Assembly (NCBI GenBank): GCA_964036275.1
Contig: OZ038434.1
Location: 17,101,879 to 17,165,878 of the forward strand
Direction of reading: 5' to 3'
Source of the DNA: Litoditis marina
Lineage: Eukaryota > Nematoda > Chromadorea > Rhabditida > Rhabditidae
Length of the DNA stretch: 64,000 nt
A program made the position numbers and the translations under genes. The notes beneath the pieces are model-generated. The model saw only the letters and a program-made list of their open reading frames with translations, was not told the DNA's origin and ran no database searches. Below, piece after piece: positions 12,357 to 24,500 of this stretch (positions are counted from its first letter, which is position 1; each line of letters opens with the position of its first letter).

Positions 12357-15300
12357 CTATCGCTGAGCTTCGTTGAGAATCTGCAGTATTCTGATGAACA
12401 GATTGATGATGTCCATGTAGAGGGTGATGCAGGCGAGAATGTAGTCCTCGGGCGAGAGATGGTTCATGATGATGTCCAGATCGATGACCAGCAGGAAACA
12501 GAAGATGGCTGCCCCAGCCACGTTGATCATGAAGTTGAAGGCCGACGACACGAAGAAGATCTGCAAAAAGGGTGGTACTTCAGATCGAAAATACGAGTTT
12601 TGGTGAGAATTAAGTTTTGCGGTTTTTGAAAAAATCAAAGTTTCGAGTTTCATGAAAAAACTACTATATAGTTGGATGAAATTGAGTTTTGAGTTGGATC
12701 TAACTCGATTTTTCAGTTAAAACGTCCTTGGAAAGAGAAATCAAGAAGCCAACAAAACGATTTCAAAATTGTTAACCAGTAACTCGGTTCCTGGTTGAAC
12801 GATGTGGTTAACGAACCACCTTTGTGTATCTTTATTGTAGATTATACATGAGATCCCCATATTCTAGCATTAGTTGCTTACACATACATATATTGCAACA
12901 CGTCCTTCCTACTGTAAATCATCACAACCTATCACATCCGTTACATCAGTTTTCATCAGCTATTCTAAGCCCCGGAAATAGTACATCGAATGACGATTAT
13001 TATTCATACCAATCCGTTTACCAGATGTGCTACACGTCATCTGGCAAAATGCCGTCTTAATGTCGACTGGTGGACGAGAATTACTAATGCGCTTTACAGG
13101 ATCCCATGTTTACTAATAAGTAGAGTAAATAGATGTGACCACTCAAAATAATATAGTGATCCGAAGCCTTCTAAGGTATTTAACACGTCTTAAATCATTG
13201 TTCCAGTACAAATTAGAGCAATTAACTCTTAAGAGTGAGCAGTCATCCGTCTCCCTGTTTCGCTGTTTATGAACCTCGGCATGTTGTAGTATAATATTGG
13301 TGATTTTATTGAAACCATTTCGTTCATTCAAATTCAATGAGATGAAGAATGGCTGAAACTATTCTCGTGAGAACATCTGAACACATACATCGCCAAGGTC
13401 TCTCATGAAAGGGGGAGTGGCGAACAATTTCTTGTAAAAAGTAGGGGTCGCGAGCTGTTAACTTACGAATTTCATACAAAATCAGCGATAATTTTACAGA
13501 AAATAGTTGAATGTCGCTGTTTTGTGGGGTCGCGATAAGAGAAAACATGGAGGGGTTGCGACGATTTCTAGGGAGTGAGAGGCCCTTGGCGGTGTATGTC
13601 TGAACAGCTAGTCACCTGGAGGATACTGGCCATCATGAGGACTCCGATGAGACTGAACCCGAGGGCATAGTGCTTGACGAAGTCACGTTTCGACTGAAGG
13701 GTATAGACGAAGAGAGAGAAGACAATGACAGATGTCAGCAGGACTGCCTCGATGATCACCTGCAGCTCGAACAGGGCCACTGGAAAGGGAGGGGGGTTGG
13801 GCTATGTTTTTGGGGAACCTTACGCGGTCAGCTGACACCGGACATAGAACAGTAAGATGGAGACAAATAAAACAGAGAGAGAGGAAAAGAGAATATAAAG
13901 AGAGGAGAGGGAGAGAGAGGGAAGAGCCCGGTGAACAAAGAGCATAACATAAATTAGTTAAAAAGGTAAACTATGCGTGCATCCTGTTAAATGAATCGAT
14001 TATTCTTCCAAAGTCTTCACATAAGGGTTGACGTACCGACACATCCGAGTGTAAGTGCCTGAACCGTGGTGAAGGAGGCCAGAAGGACGTAGTTGACGGG
14101 CACATTGTGGGCATGGAAGTGCATGGCCACCAACAGGCCCAGCGAGGCGAACAGGGAGGGGAACACCACCCATGACCTGCAACAGCAACATTTATCAACT
14201 GGGTCAACACTCCGATAAACTTTTTTTCTTGAAGGCTACTCTGTGATATTGTGGCTAGATTCAATTAGAAATGCGGATTCCTCTTAAGAAGTTAGTCGAA
14301 ACTTGCTATTGTATAACTATTAGTAGATCCTAGCAGGTCATAATATACTTGGACAAATGTAAGAAGCAGCTGCAACTATTTATATATTATCAGCTGAAGT
14401 ATCTCAAACAGTCCAACGCACAGTAAAACATGATTCATATTATAATGAGCACAACAGTCATTCAGTGCAATATTGTGTAACTCCTTTCCTTATTCCAGTC
14501 AGAGGCATGATCGAATTTGTCATGTGTAGAGCTACGACTAATAATTTATGAACATTAGGATGAATAAGATATGAATACATCCTAAACATGCATGCCCTAA
14601 CACGCCAACTGGTTGACTACAACCGCCGCCCGTCGAATAACAAGTAAATATTCCGCATACCGTGTTAGCTTGAACCGGAAACTACTCCTATTTTCGGATG
14701 CATTCTACAAATCATTTCTCCGCTGATCGCACGGCTATTAGCACCATGTGAGTATGATCATATCACTACTACTAAGACACTTCCGTTTGACGGAAGTGGG
14801 GTGTAAACGGCGAATCCCGTATAAAAGGAGGCGTGAATGCTACCATTCACCAAGTCATTTGCTCTATTTCATACCATTTAACCACTTGACTATGAACTAA
14901 AGGTGTGGAAGCGCTCGAATGTCACAGTAAGCAGTCAAATTTTTCGTCATAATTTATGTGTCAATTAAGTATTGCATATTAATCCATGGTACGTCAAAAA
15001 CACAAAACTTCCAGTGAAATTGAGAGATATGTCTTTTTTGTTTTCTATACAAATATCCAATATGGTTTATGAAAAACATAAAACACATCCCATACTTAGT
15101 ACGATGCGTGTGCAAATGAGATATTTCCTGGCAGCCTTTAATAGGGAGTAATGAATGTGGCCATAAAAGGGCTGGATGATAGATACCAGCCTTTCTTTTT
15201 CTACTCCTTCTATCCTAATCCAATTGCACAGACTCGCGTCTTCGCAATCTCAGTCAACCCCAACCAACAACACGAGAAATAGAGCCGTTCTATTCGTCAC

Positions 15301-18300
15301 AAAACATCCCTTCACTACTACCCGTCGTGTTTCCTGCATTTTATAATGAGAACCCATATAAGCCAACCATTTTATATTACACATTACCATTCCACTGCAA
15401 ACTCTAAGATACTCAACTGTTACAACTCAGTCAACTTGAAAGACAATGTACAAAGAGAGTACGCGATACACTAAAGATTAGCCTAGATCATGAGCCAATC
15501 CACAAATTATTAGCAACTATGGGCTTCATGACAAAATGAACTTATGGTTATCAACTAGATGTGTGTTCATTCTCGATATATATCTATAAATCATTGTTTC
15601 TTTTTACAATTGCTTTAAATAAAGTCTAAAGCGAAAAATTTCAGCAATAGCATCATGCGATCGGCAAAGGTTGGTGTGGCTCGTCAGATCGAAAAGAAGG
15701 ACAAATTGAACTCTGGTCGGAAATCGTCCACTTCATCCAAGGGAACTCTGCGGTCGTTTCGGAGCAATGAGGGCGACAAGGAAACCACATACACAAGGTG
15801 GGTAGGTCAAGGTGTCAAGGATAGAAGGGTAGTTATATAGTGGTCGCGCGAAGCAAAATAGGCAAAAGATGGTTAATGTTAACGTCATCTGCTCTATTTG
15901 TAGTTTGATCACGCTGGTTTCAGATGTATTTCGCAAACTCTGCGCACAGATAAAACTACAACTCAGATTTTCCACACACCATACATATGCTAACTCTTCT
16001 ACGAGACATATTATACTTGAAACCATAATCCCTCGGAAGTGCGGGGCTGCGGGGTCGGCACTTTCAATATTAGGGTAACTCCATAGTGAAAAGTGTATTT
16101 CGTAGTTGGAAATAGGGTTATATATACTAATCATAACTTCAAGAGGTCAAAACTAGACAGGTCAGCTGATGTATGTGAGTAGCTGCCATTCAGCTGGTAG
16201 CAGTGTCGTCTGCAGTAGAAATATATAATAAAGTGTCATGAAAACATACATTATCTACGTTCAGATTTCCAGAATATTTGTTATGAAAGACAGGTAAAGA
16301 CCATAGAACATACATCAAACCTTTTTCAAACTATAACTTTTCCAGGAAAGAGTTGAAAGAGTATCGTCAGCTGTTCAACATGTTCGATACCGATGGATCG
16401 GGAGCTATCGGTGAGAGAAAACTATCCAGAACTTTTGAATTTTACCACTGACTAAACTAGATTAATGAATTTCACTTGATAATGATGACATCTTCAAATA
16501 GAACGGATTTGGACTAAGATTTCCTCAAATAACTCGCAGAATCGCAATTCATACTCGTATAGATGCATTGATCGCAATAGGAGTTGGCATAACTCTCGAT
16601 GGTATCAAGATTTTAACAGTGTAACCTAAAAACATAATTGCGATCTGTTAAGGTAATGAGGAACTGAAACAGGCCATGCTTAGCATCGGAATGCACGCAA
16701 ACGAATCAGAAATCGACAATGTTATTCGAGAGGTGAGGAGACACCTAAATTCCCTACCTATTTACTTATGCAAGTCCGCAATGAAAATGATGCATTCCAC
16801 TACAGAGGGAGAGGAGACAACTTTCCTGGTCATACACGATGAGCATGTGAAAATGAAATATTTCTCGCTAATTATAAGCTGCTGAGAACTAATACTCTAC
16901 AGTAGTAGCAAATTAGAACCCCGGATGATGCGTGTTTTCAAATAACTAGTTTCAGAAAACAATTCCTCGATATCCAGAGCAGCTTGATTCCTGTTGAACA
17001 GTGTTGAAAAATATTTTCTTGGCCAGTTATAATGCTTATTTATGCAAAATACGCAGTACAAACTTTGAAAACCCTTTCCCAGCGCGTTACCGATCCAGCA
17101 GACCGAAAATAGGTTTTTCGGACGATTACATGACCAGAAAATCTGGTTAGATATAGAATTGACATACTCGTTTTTATACCCGGAGAAAGAGGTCAAATAT
17201 CCAATGTACTCCAGGTGGACGCTGACGGAAACGGAGAAATAGACTTCGACGAGTTCTGTGCGTGCATGCAGCGATCACAGAGTATTGTGAAGACGACCAA
17301 CGAGGAGCTGATTCGTGAATGTTTCGAAGTATTTGATCGCGACGGAAATGGAATCATCACAGAAAATGAGTTCAAGGTGAGGTGACTGCGAATAACGATG
17401 AATGTGTCTAAGACAATCAAAGAAATACAGGTTCTATATTTTTGCTCGGTTGGAATTTGCACGTTATTTTCAAGCGCGGAGAATTCGAAATCGTGACACA
17501 TTTCAATTGACGTTCCCCCGCGTAGCCTGAGTTACTTCCTCCCAGCAGCTCGCGAAAGCGTGAGAATGAAAAGTGTGAACATCGACGCATGGAATCTACA
17601 TCGATGACTACATTTGCACGTTTCTGTGTCGTCCCAATCTATGAGTGGACAGAGTAGGCAGCCTCACTATTCACCGGCAGGTGTGATATAGTAATCTCCG
17701 AAATTGCAGTACGTTGCCAAGGAATTCGGAGACTTCAGTGATGATCTGGCAGAAAAGGTGTTCCGGGAGTTGGATGTAACTGCCAATGGCCATCTCTCTG
17801 CTGACCAGTTTGCCAATATTGTCGAGGACTATCTACTATCCGAGCCACTCACGCGTACCGAGGACCTACAGGTATTGAACCAATCCCAATCTGAGTTGTA
17901 GTTTGATATGCACACACAGCAAAATTGATTTTGACCATTACACAGAGGGGTCGAACTACAGATTCACATCTTTCTGAATAACAGACACAACAAACCGAAC
18001 CGTTTAGAAAACCCTGACAGAACTCGAAAACATCGAGCCAACTTCCAAGAACGTGTGCAAAATAATATACACTGGTTAAAATTTACAAAACAAAAGTTTG
18101 AACTTGAATCCATTAGACCAACAATCTGACAGTATAAGAAAATAATACGTTAATTACTAATGTTTCTAGCATTTCCAGGTTCAACGAATACAAGAAAGAC
18201 AGGCCCGTACACTAGCGCCCCCCATTCTCAGTGCTCGAAAACCCGTTGAGTCGAGGGAGAACAACATTTCTCGGCACAATTCACAGCTGAATATGACCAC

Positions 18301-19766
18301 CGTCACAGAAGCCAACATTTCTCGGCACAATTCACAGCAGAACATAATCACTGTTACAGAAGCCAATGTATGATCGAGTGAGAACAGCAAGTCTGATGCA
18401 ATAAATGCTTCTATTTCCCCATCTATTTGTATATGGTCCATATAAACTATACGACACAACTGTAGTGTAACCCCACCGCCCCTGTTTCGAGACACCAGAC
18501 CCGACCTCTACACAACTACCACTTTCATCTGGTTTTCGTTATCTAGCATTTGGTGTGAATGTTCCTGGTTTTACCCCCCCCCCCCCCCCCCCTATTTTTT
18601 TAATACTCTTTCACCAAATTCATCAACCTTTTTTCTGTCATTGGCGAGGAACTCACTGTTGGTGTACGAAGTCCTTCATTCCTGGAGTCATGTAGAGTGC
18701 GGTGCAGATGGCAGTTGTCAACACGATTTGGAAAGACAGAATCCCGAACACTTTACGCAGAAATGCTGCAAACAATCGCATCGATATTACTCCTTATTCA
18801 TAGATTCATATAATCTAACAAACGTTTTACACAACAGGTTGTTTTATAACGCAGAGAAACGACGAACTTTACATAGAAGGATAGTCTATGTTTCATAGTG
18901 TGGAAAGACCGAGTTTGCCAAGATTTCACAGAAAAACGGGGCCAGCTTTTCTATCTGGCAATTTAGACCCCAAGTAGACAGTTTCTTTGACGAGTCGAAA
19001 ACAAATCGAGAACATCTTGTCTTGATGCGATCACAACTCGCACATTTCGAGAATCAACTAACCGAGTCTGATGGAAACCTTCTCACTGGCCACCGATCCC
19101 ATTTTGGCACTCAGATTGCGGCCCACCATATCTCTCGGCCACATTTGAGGGGTCGCCGACGTTCTGGAAACGAAACAATATTATACTCCGGGGAATTTTA
19201 ATTGGACTTTTTCTGCAAAACCTGAGTAAATTTGATCGCCATCAAACTACACACACTAATTGGAACGCAACAAGAAAAAACAGACTTCCTAGGGCGACTT
19301 CCTAGCTGAAGTCATCTAGAACCCTCAAAAACCTATTTTCATCGAGTTCACCAGTCACCAGACATTCGTGAACAATTTGTTATTTACTCAGGCTCATATG
19401 TGCAGTAGCTAATAAACGAATATATCAACAACATAACTCCGTTACAGAACAACGTTTTGATACTGAATAACTCACCTCGTGCTAGGGGTGACAACCTCGT
19501 CATCGTCACTCTCATGTGCGAGCAGGCCAACCTGCAACAATAGGATAACAACACAGGAGTGAAAAAGCCGAGCTGAAGAAGAGCTGAGAAATACTCATGA
19601 TAGCTGGAGAAGATTCACAGTTCATGAACCACAGAAATATGAAGCCAAAAATATATGCTTCAAAGCAACGAACACAACATAGCTGTTTGCCCGAGAAAAC
19701 AGTATAGAAAAACCGTTTACCCACCTCGGCATCATCCCTCTGCTGATTCATGCGGATTGATGTCAT
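12357..19766 (-). CDS. TMBIM4: TMBIM4 / lifeguard 4 (BI-1 family), 7 exons, 271 aa
   Basis: Multipass Golgi/ER protein of the Bax-inhibitor-1 family; relatives modulate calcium release and inhibit apoptosis (family knowledge). Exons in transcript order are 19766-19725, 19531-19476, 19163-19063, 18765-18657, 14176-14037, 13779-13616 and 12560-12357. All phases match (0,2,1,2,1,0) and the sum is 816 nt. The cytosolic N-terminus (about 70 aa) holds an acidic HESDDDEVV patch. The first membrane segment follows [23 protein letters not shown] is a family hallmark. The C-terminal exon has [10 protein letters not shown] and [13 protein letters not shown], which match the TMBIM4 signature better than other TMBIM members. 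The start is the first ATG of an exon with no upstream coding support. The long intron 4 (14177-18656) encloses an EF-hand gene on the other strand. A hAT-like MITE sits 17 bp from the donor of exon 6. Confidence 0.96.
13384..13598. mobile_element. hAT-like MITE with 8-bp target duplication (copy 1)
   Basis: Terminal inverted repeats start CATACATCGCCAAGG and end CCTTGGCGGTGTATG. The element is flanked on both sides by the identical 8-mer TCTGAACA (13376-13383 and 13599-13606), which is the target duplication expected of hAT-type transposition. The 215-bp interior has no coding capacity. It resembles the element at 24067-24291. It sits in TMBIM4 intron 6, 17 bp from the exon 6 donor. Confidence 0.88.
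13874..13925. repeat. GA-rich microsatellite
   Basis: Interrupted GA repeats lie in TMBIM4 intron 5, between the exons at 13779 and 14037. Confidence 0.8.
14820..14827 (+). promoter_or_regulatory. Candidate TATA box for the nested EF-hand gene
   Basis: TATAAAAG on the + strand, about 830 bp before the ATG of the EF-hand gene. A 5' UTR splice acceptor (TTTCAG, ending at 15644) sits just before that ATG, so a non-coding first exon starting about 30 bp after this box is plausible. A weaker CATAAAAGGG occurs at about 15163. This is inference from sequence only. Confidence 0.4.
15655..18373 (+). CDS. EF-hand (calmodulin-like) protein, 6 exons, 268 aa, nested in a TMBIM4 intron
   Basis: Probable calcium sensor. 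Coding exons are 15655-15797, 16346-16410, 16653-16732, 17215-17376, 17710-17871 and 18179-18373; the phases agree and sum to 807 nt. Residues 1-47 are a basic, serine-rich extension ([12 protein letters not shown]). EF1 loop is at 62-73 ([12 protein letters not shown]), EF2 at 98-109 ([12 protein letters not shown]) and EF3 at 137-148 ([12 protein letters not shown]). EF4 at 172-183 is degenerate, with T at loop position 3 and Q at position 12, so it probably does not bind calcium. The C-terminal tail contains a 17-residue unit repeated twice (233-249, 250-266). The four-EF spacing is that of calmodulin/troponin C, but both extensions make it neither. The start is the first ATG after a TTTCAG acceptor. 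The whole gene lies within intron 4 of TMBIM4 on the opposite strand. Confidence 0.94.
18263..18364 (+). repeat. 51-bp in-frame tandem repeat in the last EF-hand exon
   Basis: Two adjacent 51-bp units (18263-18313, 18314-18364) encode NISRHNSQ(L/Q)N followed by (M/I)(T/I)TVTEA. The differences between copies preserve the frame and the ISRHNSQ and TVTEA cores. Confidence 0.92.
18574..18592. repeat. 19-base C run
   Basis: Uninterrupted poly-C between the end of the nested EF-hand gene and TMBIM4 exon 4, inside TMBIM4 intron 4. Confidence 0.95.
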
Positions 19767-21594
19767 CTTTGATCGAGAGACACAAGGATGGATCGGAAAG
19801 ACTACCTGCAATTCGTAAAAAAATAAATAGTCGACATCAAATTGGCCAATAATTTCAGGGACGATCAATTCATAAAATACTCGCATAAATGTAGTCTCGC
19901 CATCACCATCATCAACAAGTCTGTACTCTAGTTAACTAATTCGTGTTGATTAGCGCTTTATATATCGTTTAAAACCTAATAGAACAGAAATTTGGACTCT
20001 TCGAAACTTTTGGGTTTCTGTATTTTAAAAATTGAAACATATTAGCAAGATTAACGACAAAGATACAACTGTGATTTCGCAACTTATAGACAATGACACG
20101 TCGATTACAACATTAGAAATGTTCCCAGCTGACAAGTTTGACTAAACTTGTTCACATGCCGAAAACGTAGGAAAATTGAAGAAAGTTAAAACATTCAGTG
20201 GACCGCAAATCATAGATGAAATGTAACTGTCGTGAGATATAAGAATCAAGTGTAACAACTTAGTTCATATTTAAACTACAAGAAGGTAGGTATTAGATCC
20301 CCAGCCATGAACTTAACGTGAATAAAAACACAAATGCAATTATTAGATTGAAAGTAACTGCAGTCAAACATTAAACGTGTAACTACCCAGTTAATAAAGC
20401 TAGGTAGCAGAACAGGCCCATAAACCGGCTGGCTATGACGTTATCGATTGGGGTGGGGAGAGTGGCGCACGGAGAACACACAGATAGAAATCGAACACAC
20501 AGAAGAGCCCATACACACAACAGGCAAGTTACAAGTTTTGAAATGAAACCATATCAGCCGGTGCTAAGCATTCATATCATCTTGAAAAGACCTAATATTA
20601 AGTGCTCCATCATAAAGAACTTGACATTTTTTGAAGAAAAAATTTGATGCATAACGCATGTTTGGTGGAGTCGGGGAGAGAAATTTCTCTTGCAACTGCT
20701 TATACAGAAAACTTTTTACTGGATCCGGTAACTATTCTACATGCTGCTAGTTAGGTCCACACAACATTTTAGAGCGAAATTCAAAAAAAATTCTAGAAAA
20801 AGCCTCAGTATGTTTCAGCGCTTTTTGACACGGTAGGAGTACTTGGTACTTGATGCAACGTAGAAGATATTCAACGAAAGCTTACAACGGCGAACAGCAC
20901 ATTGGAACAAATATGTAAACTGTTTATAAGATCAACAACCACAATGCTTGACACGTCCGTAACAAATTAAAGGCAATATTTGAATGATATGAAAAGTGTC
21001 CATTCAATATGAGGGGTAGTAGTATCTGGCAACAAAGTGACAAAGAATAAGGGCAGACGGGTGGAGGAAGATAGAAGGGTACACATACCGATTGACACAC
21101 AACTATTATTATTATTATTCTAAATAACAACAATTTTTTTGCGAGGGCAGAAGACCCAGTATTATTACTCTTAGGGTCACGATCACCGTACCGAGGTTAC
21201 ACAATTTGGTCACAATTAGACAGAAAAACGTCCAGCAATAGAGAAAAAGAGAAGACAATTGGCCTGACAATAGTCCAAACATTCTATCACGTTGGATAAA
21301 CTTCAAAAAGTTGAAAACAACATTTGATTGCGTTATGGGCTCAAATAAACCACTTTTTGCTAGTTTCTCCAACTTACATCTATAGAAAAGCCAACAATAC
21401 ATTCACGGAAGCGATGAAAAGGGTAACAAAAACAACAAAATTTCAAATTAAAAGCGCGAATAGAATAGATCTACTAGGAGAAAGCAAGCGGAATTGTTTG
21501 AAGGAATGTTTGTTTATTGGGAATGTTACGATACAAATTCGAGATGACATTCGTTACAACTATAATACACATCAAACTGTACATCTGATCCAGA
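19767..21594. other. Intergenic region between TMBIM4 and the SLC16-like gene
   Basis: No gene recognised. It should hold the TMBIM4 promoter at its left and the transporter 3' UTR at its right. It is AT-rich with short frames that show no recognisable domain. Confidence 0.55.
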
Positions 21595-24500
21595 TTACAT
21601 TTCCGACAGCTCCTGTTCCAACTTTGCCTTCTTCTGATAATGAGGAATGACGAACAACATCAATCCAGATATCTGAAATACACTGGTACTCTAACAGGTC
21701 TCCAATCTTCGAATTGTAGCGCCATAATAAGAAACACGTGATGATTCATGTGATTACTCTCTCAACTTGCTTTCCCATAAGGCTGGAAGCTAGAAACTTC
21801 AATATAAGCACAAGTATTGAAGTGATTTTGTAAAATGAGTAGAGTAACAATAAGATATTAGACTGATACAAGTCCAACATTTTCGTTGGTGACCTACCAA
21901 TAGATTGACTCCACAGAACACGAATGACATTGTGTAGTTGTTTGTCCAATCAGCCAACAATCCGGCTATGGGGGGACCGAACACTGTTCCGATTCCCTAG
22001 AAACAATTGTGGAGTTAGTCAAAATGAGCTTCACAACCACCATCCCAATCGTGTATTTGCGCACTGGCAACATACAGTCCTTGTCATTCCTACGTGAACT
22101 CTCACAGTAAAAACTTTTCCGCAACCGTTTCTTCATCCTCATTAAAAATCTTCCAAGTTGTTGTTGTCATTAGAAATTAGAACACATTAATGCGAAAGTT
22201 TAACTTCACACGGTAGGAGTCAACGTCGTAACGAACTATAATACAAACTGGCCTAGATTCAGCAGAAAAAACTGCTTAATCAAGGTCACTCACAGTTAGG
22301 TAAATAGCGTAACAGTAGCTTATTTGAAAAAAAAAACTGAAAATATCAAATAAGAAAGAAATCTAACCTGCCAGAGCAGTAGGAGACCGAATGCATTTGT
22401 GAGCTTCTCCAGTCCCAACAAGTCGACGAGGATGACACTGGTCAGACAGATGTAGGACGAGATGGAGAAACCGAATAGAGCCGCGTAGACGGACAGCGAG
22501 ATGTAGCTGTCGAACGTGTAGCAGAACACCGTGATTACACCACACAGCTGCAAATAAACTATTGACCACAATATGACAGTCATGACGGAACAGGTCCACA
22601 ACTTGACAAAACTTATTTCCACAGCAGCTTCACATCAAGTTTTGTATACAAGATAGTTATAAGAATATTTTATACAGGGTTACTCTTCTATCATAGGTAG
22701 AAATTAGCTGCCGTATAACTACATGTACATCTTCAGTGCGTCAATCAAACCAGCCGAAAAAAGAAATAGAATGAGTAGGAAGAGTTTTGAGACCTTACCG
22801 CCAATGAAATGTTGTACATCCATAGTCTGTTCCTGGCCGTGTCCTCTCCCCAACCATAGGGCAGAGGCAGTTTCCGATCTCCAACAACTCCGAACACCAC
22901 ACGACCAATAGTGTTCATCACACCTTCAAAGGGAACAAGTCAAGCGCCCGGAGAGACAGAGACGTGAAAAAACTGACCTTACCGCGAGTATCGAAAATGG
23001 TAAAAAAAAATCTCGCAAAAATTAAGATGCAACCATACATGAATTAGTTGTTGGACATGAAAATGGAGTGAGGAACATAGATAAAATATCCCGTCAAAAT
23101 GGCGTTGACCCACGCTCATTTTTCTGGAAATTACGCTCATTTTTGGAAGTGGAAAGTGCTAGAAACGGAATATACCAGACAAATAATAACTTTTGCAGCA
23201 GTATTGTAACCATTTTTAAGGTTACGCACGACCATTTTAGTTGCCCTGACATTGAACTATTCTACCTATGGTGAGGAAGACCCCAGACCAGTATCATGAA
23301 ATGGAACTAACCGAAAGCCGACAGAACCTTGGCAGCCTCTTCAGGCGACAAGTGGACACCCTTCTGGGCGTGGAGCGGCAGGAAATAGAGGGGAGAGTTG
23401 AAGCCGACCGAGGTCAGAAGGTTGGAAACGGCGAAGAGCAGGAAGGTGGGGTCGAGCAGAAGAGAGAGGGACAGCATCTTCGAGATGGTCCTGCAATCGG
23501 ACGGTAAGATTAATAATAATATGCTGCTTGTGTGATTCATCGTACGTGCAGAATCCAAAGCACTCTCTCAATCTGAGCATGTTAGTTTGGCGTACACATT
23601 AAAACAATGATTTACTTCGATCAACAATATCAACATACCTATAGTGCGAATTAGCAACACATATGTTAGTGTGTATAGAACGTCAATATCCCCTAACCCT
23701 AATTCAATGAATTACCGCGTCCTTTTCGAGCTACGACCCTACCAAAAGTGAGATCTTCACGCCATTTTCAGGTATCCACTTGAAAGTTTGTGAGAAGATC
23801 GGTAGTCATCAATTCCCTACTTTTACAGAAGAATGGTTCGTTGGCTGGGTATGAACACCTACTTGAACATGTTTCTTCCCTCCGTGTTGTCCGTTGACTC
23901 TTCTTCCGAGTTTTCGCTTATCTCGCGAACCTTGTCCAGTTTACCAGTTGAATGGGCCAAGTGGCCCATGCTGCGCTTGTGCAACGAGCCGGTTGATCTA
24001 GAAACAGGTTGGATGAATATGAGGAAAGTATACCCGTCCAAAAAGGCATCAAGCCTATCGTCGATGCATACACCGCCAAGCCTCCTCATAAAAGGGGGAG
24101 TCGCGAACAAATTCTTGTGAAAATTAGGGGTCGCGAACTGTCAACCAACGATTTTCATACAAAATCAGCTATAATCGTACGGAAATTAGTTGAATATCGC
24201 CGCTTTGGGGGGGGGGGGGGGGTCGCGACACGAGAAAACACGGAGGGGTCGCGAGAATTTTGAAGGATTAAGAGGCCCTTGGCGGTGTATGCGTCGATGG
24301 CATCATCCGTATGACTGTCATCATGCGCCCAATTAAGTATGCATTCCATGAACTTTGAACTCCAAAGGAATCCCAAAATACGTTACTCATATAGGAATGG
24401 GGTTGCGTTACAGAGATGAACGATCGAAGATGTAGATCAACGATTGAATCATAGAATACAAACGTTTCAAGAATGTGAATGTGAAATGCCGATGTCGTCA

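Noticed and set aside
23833..24120. 95-codon + strand frame
   Set aside because: It is antisense to exon 8 of the SLC16-like gene and runs into the MITE.
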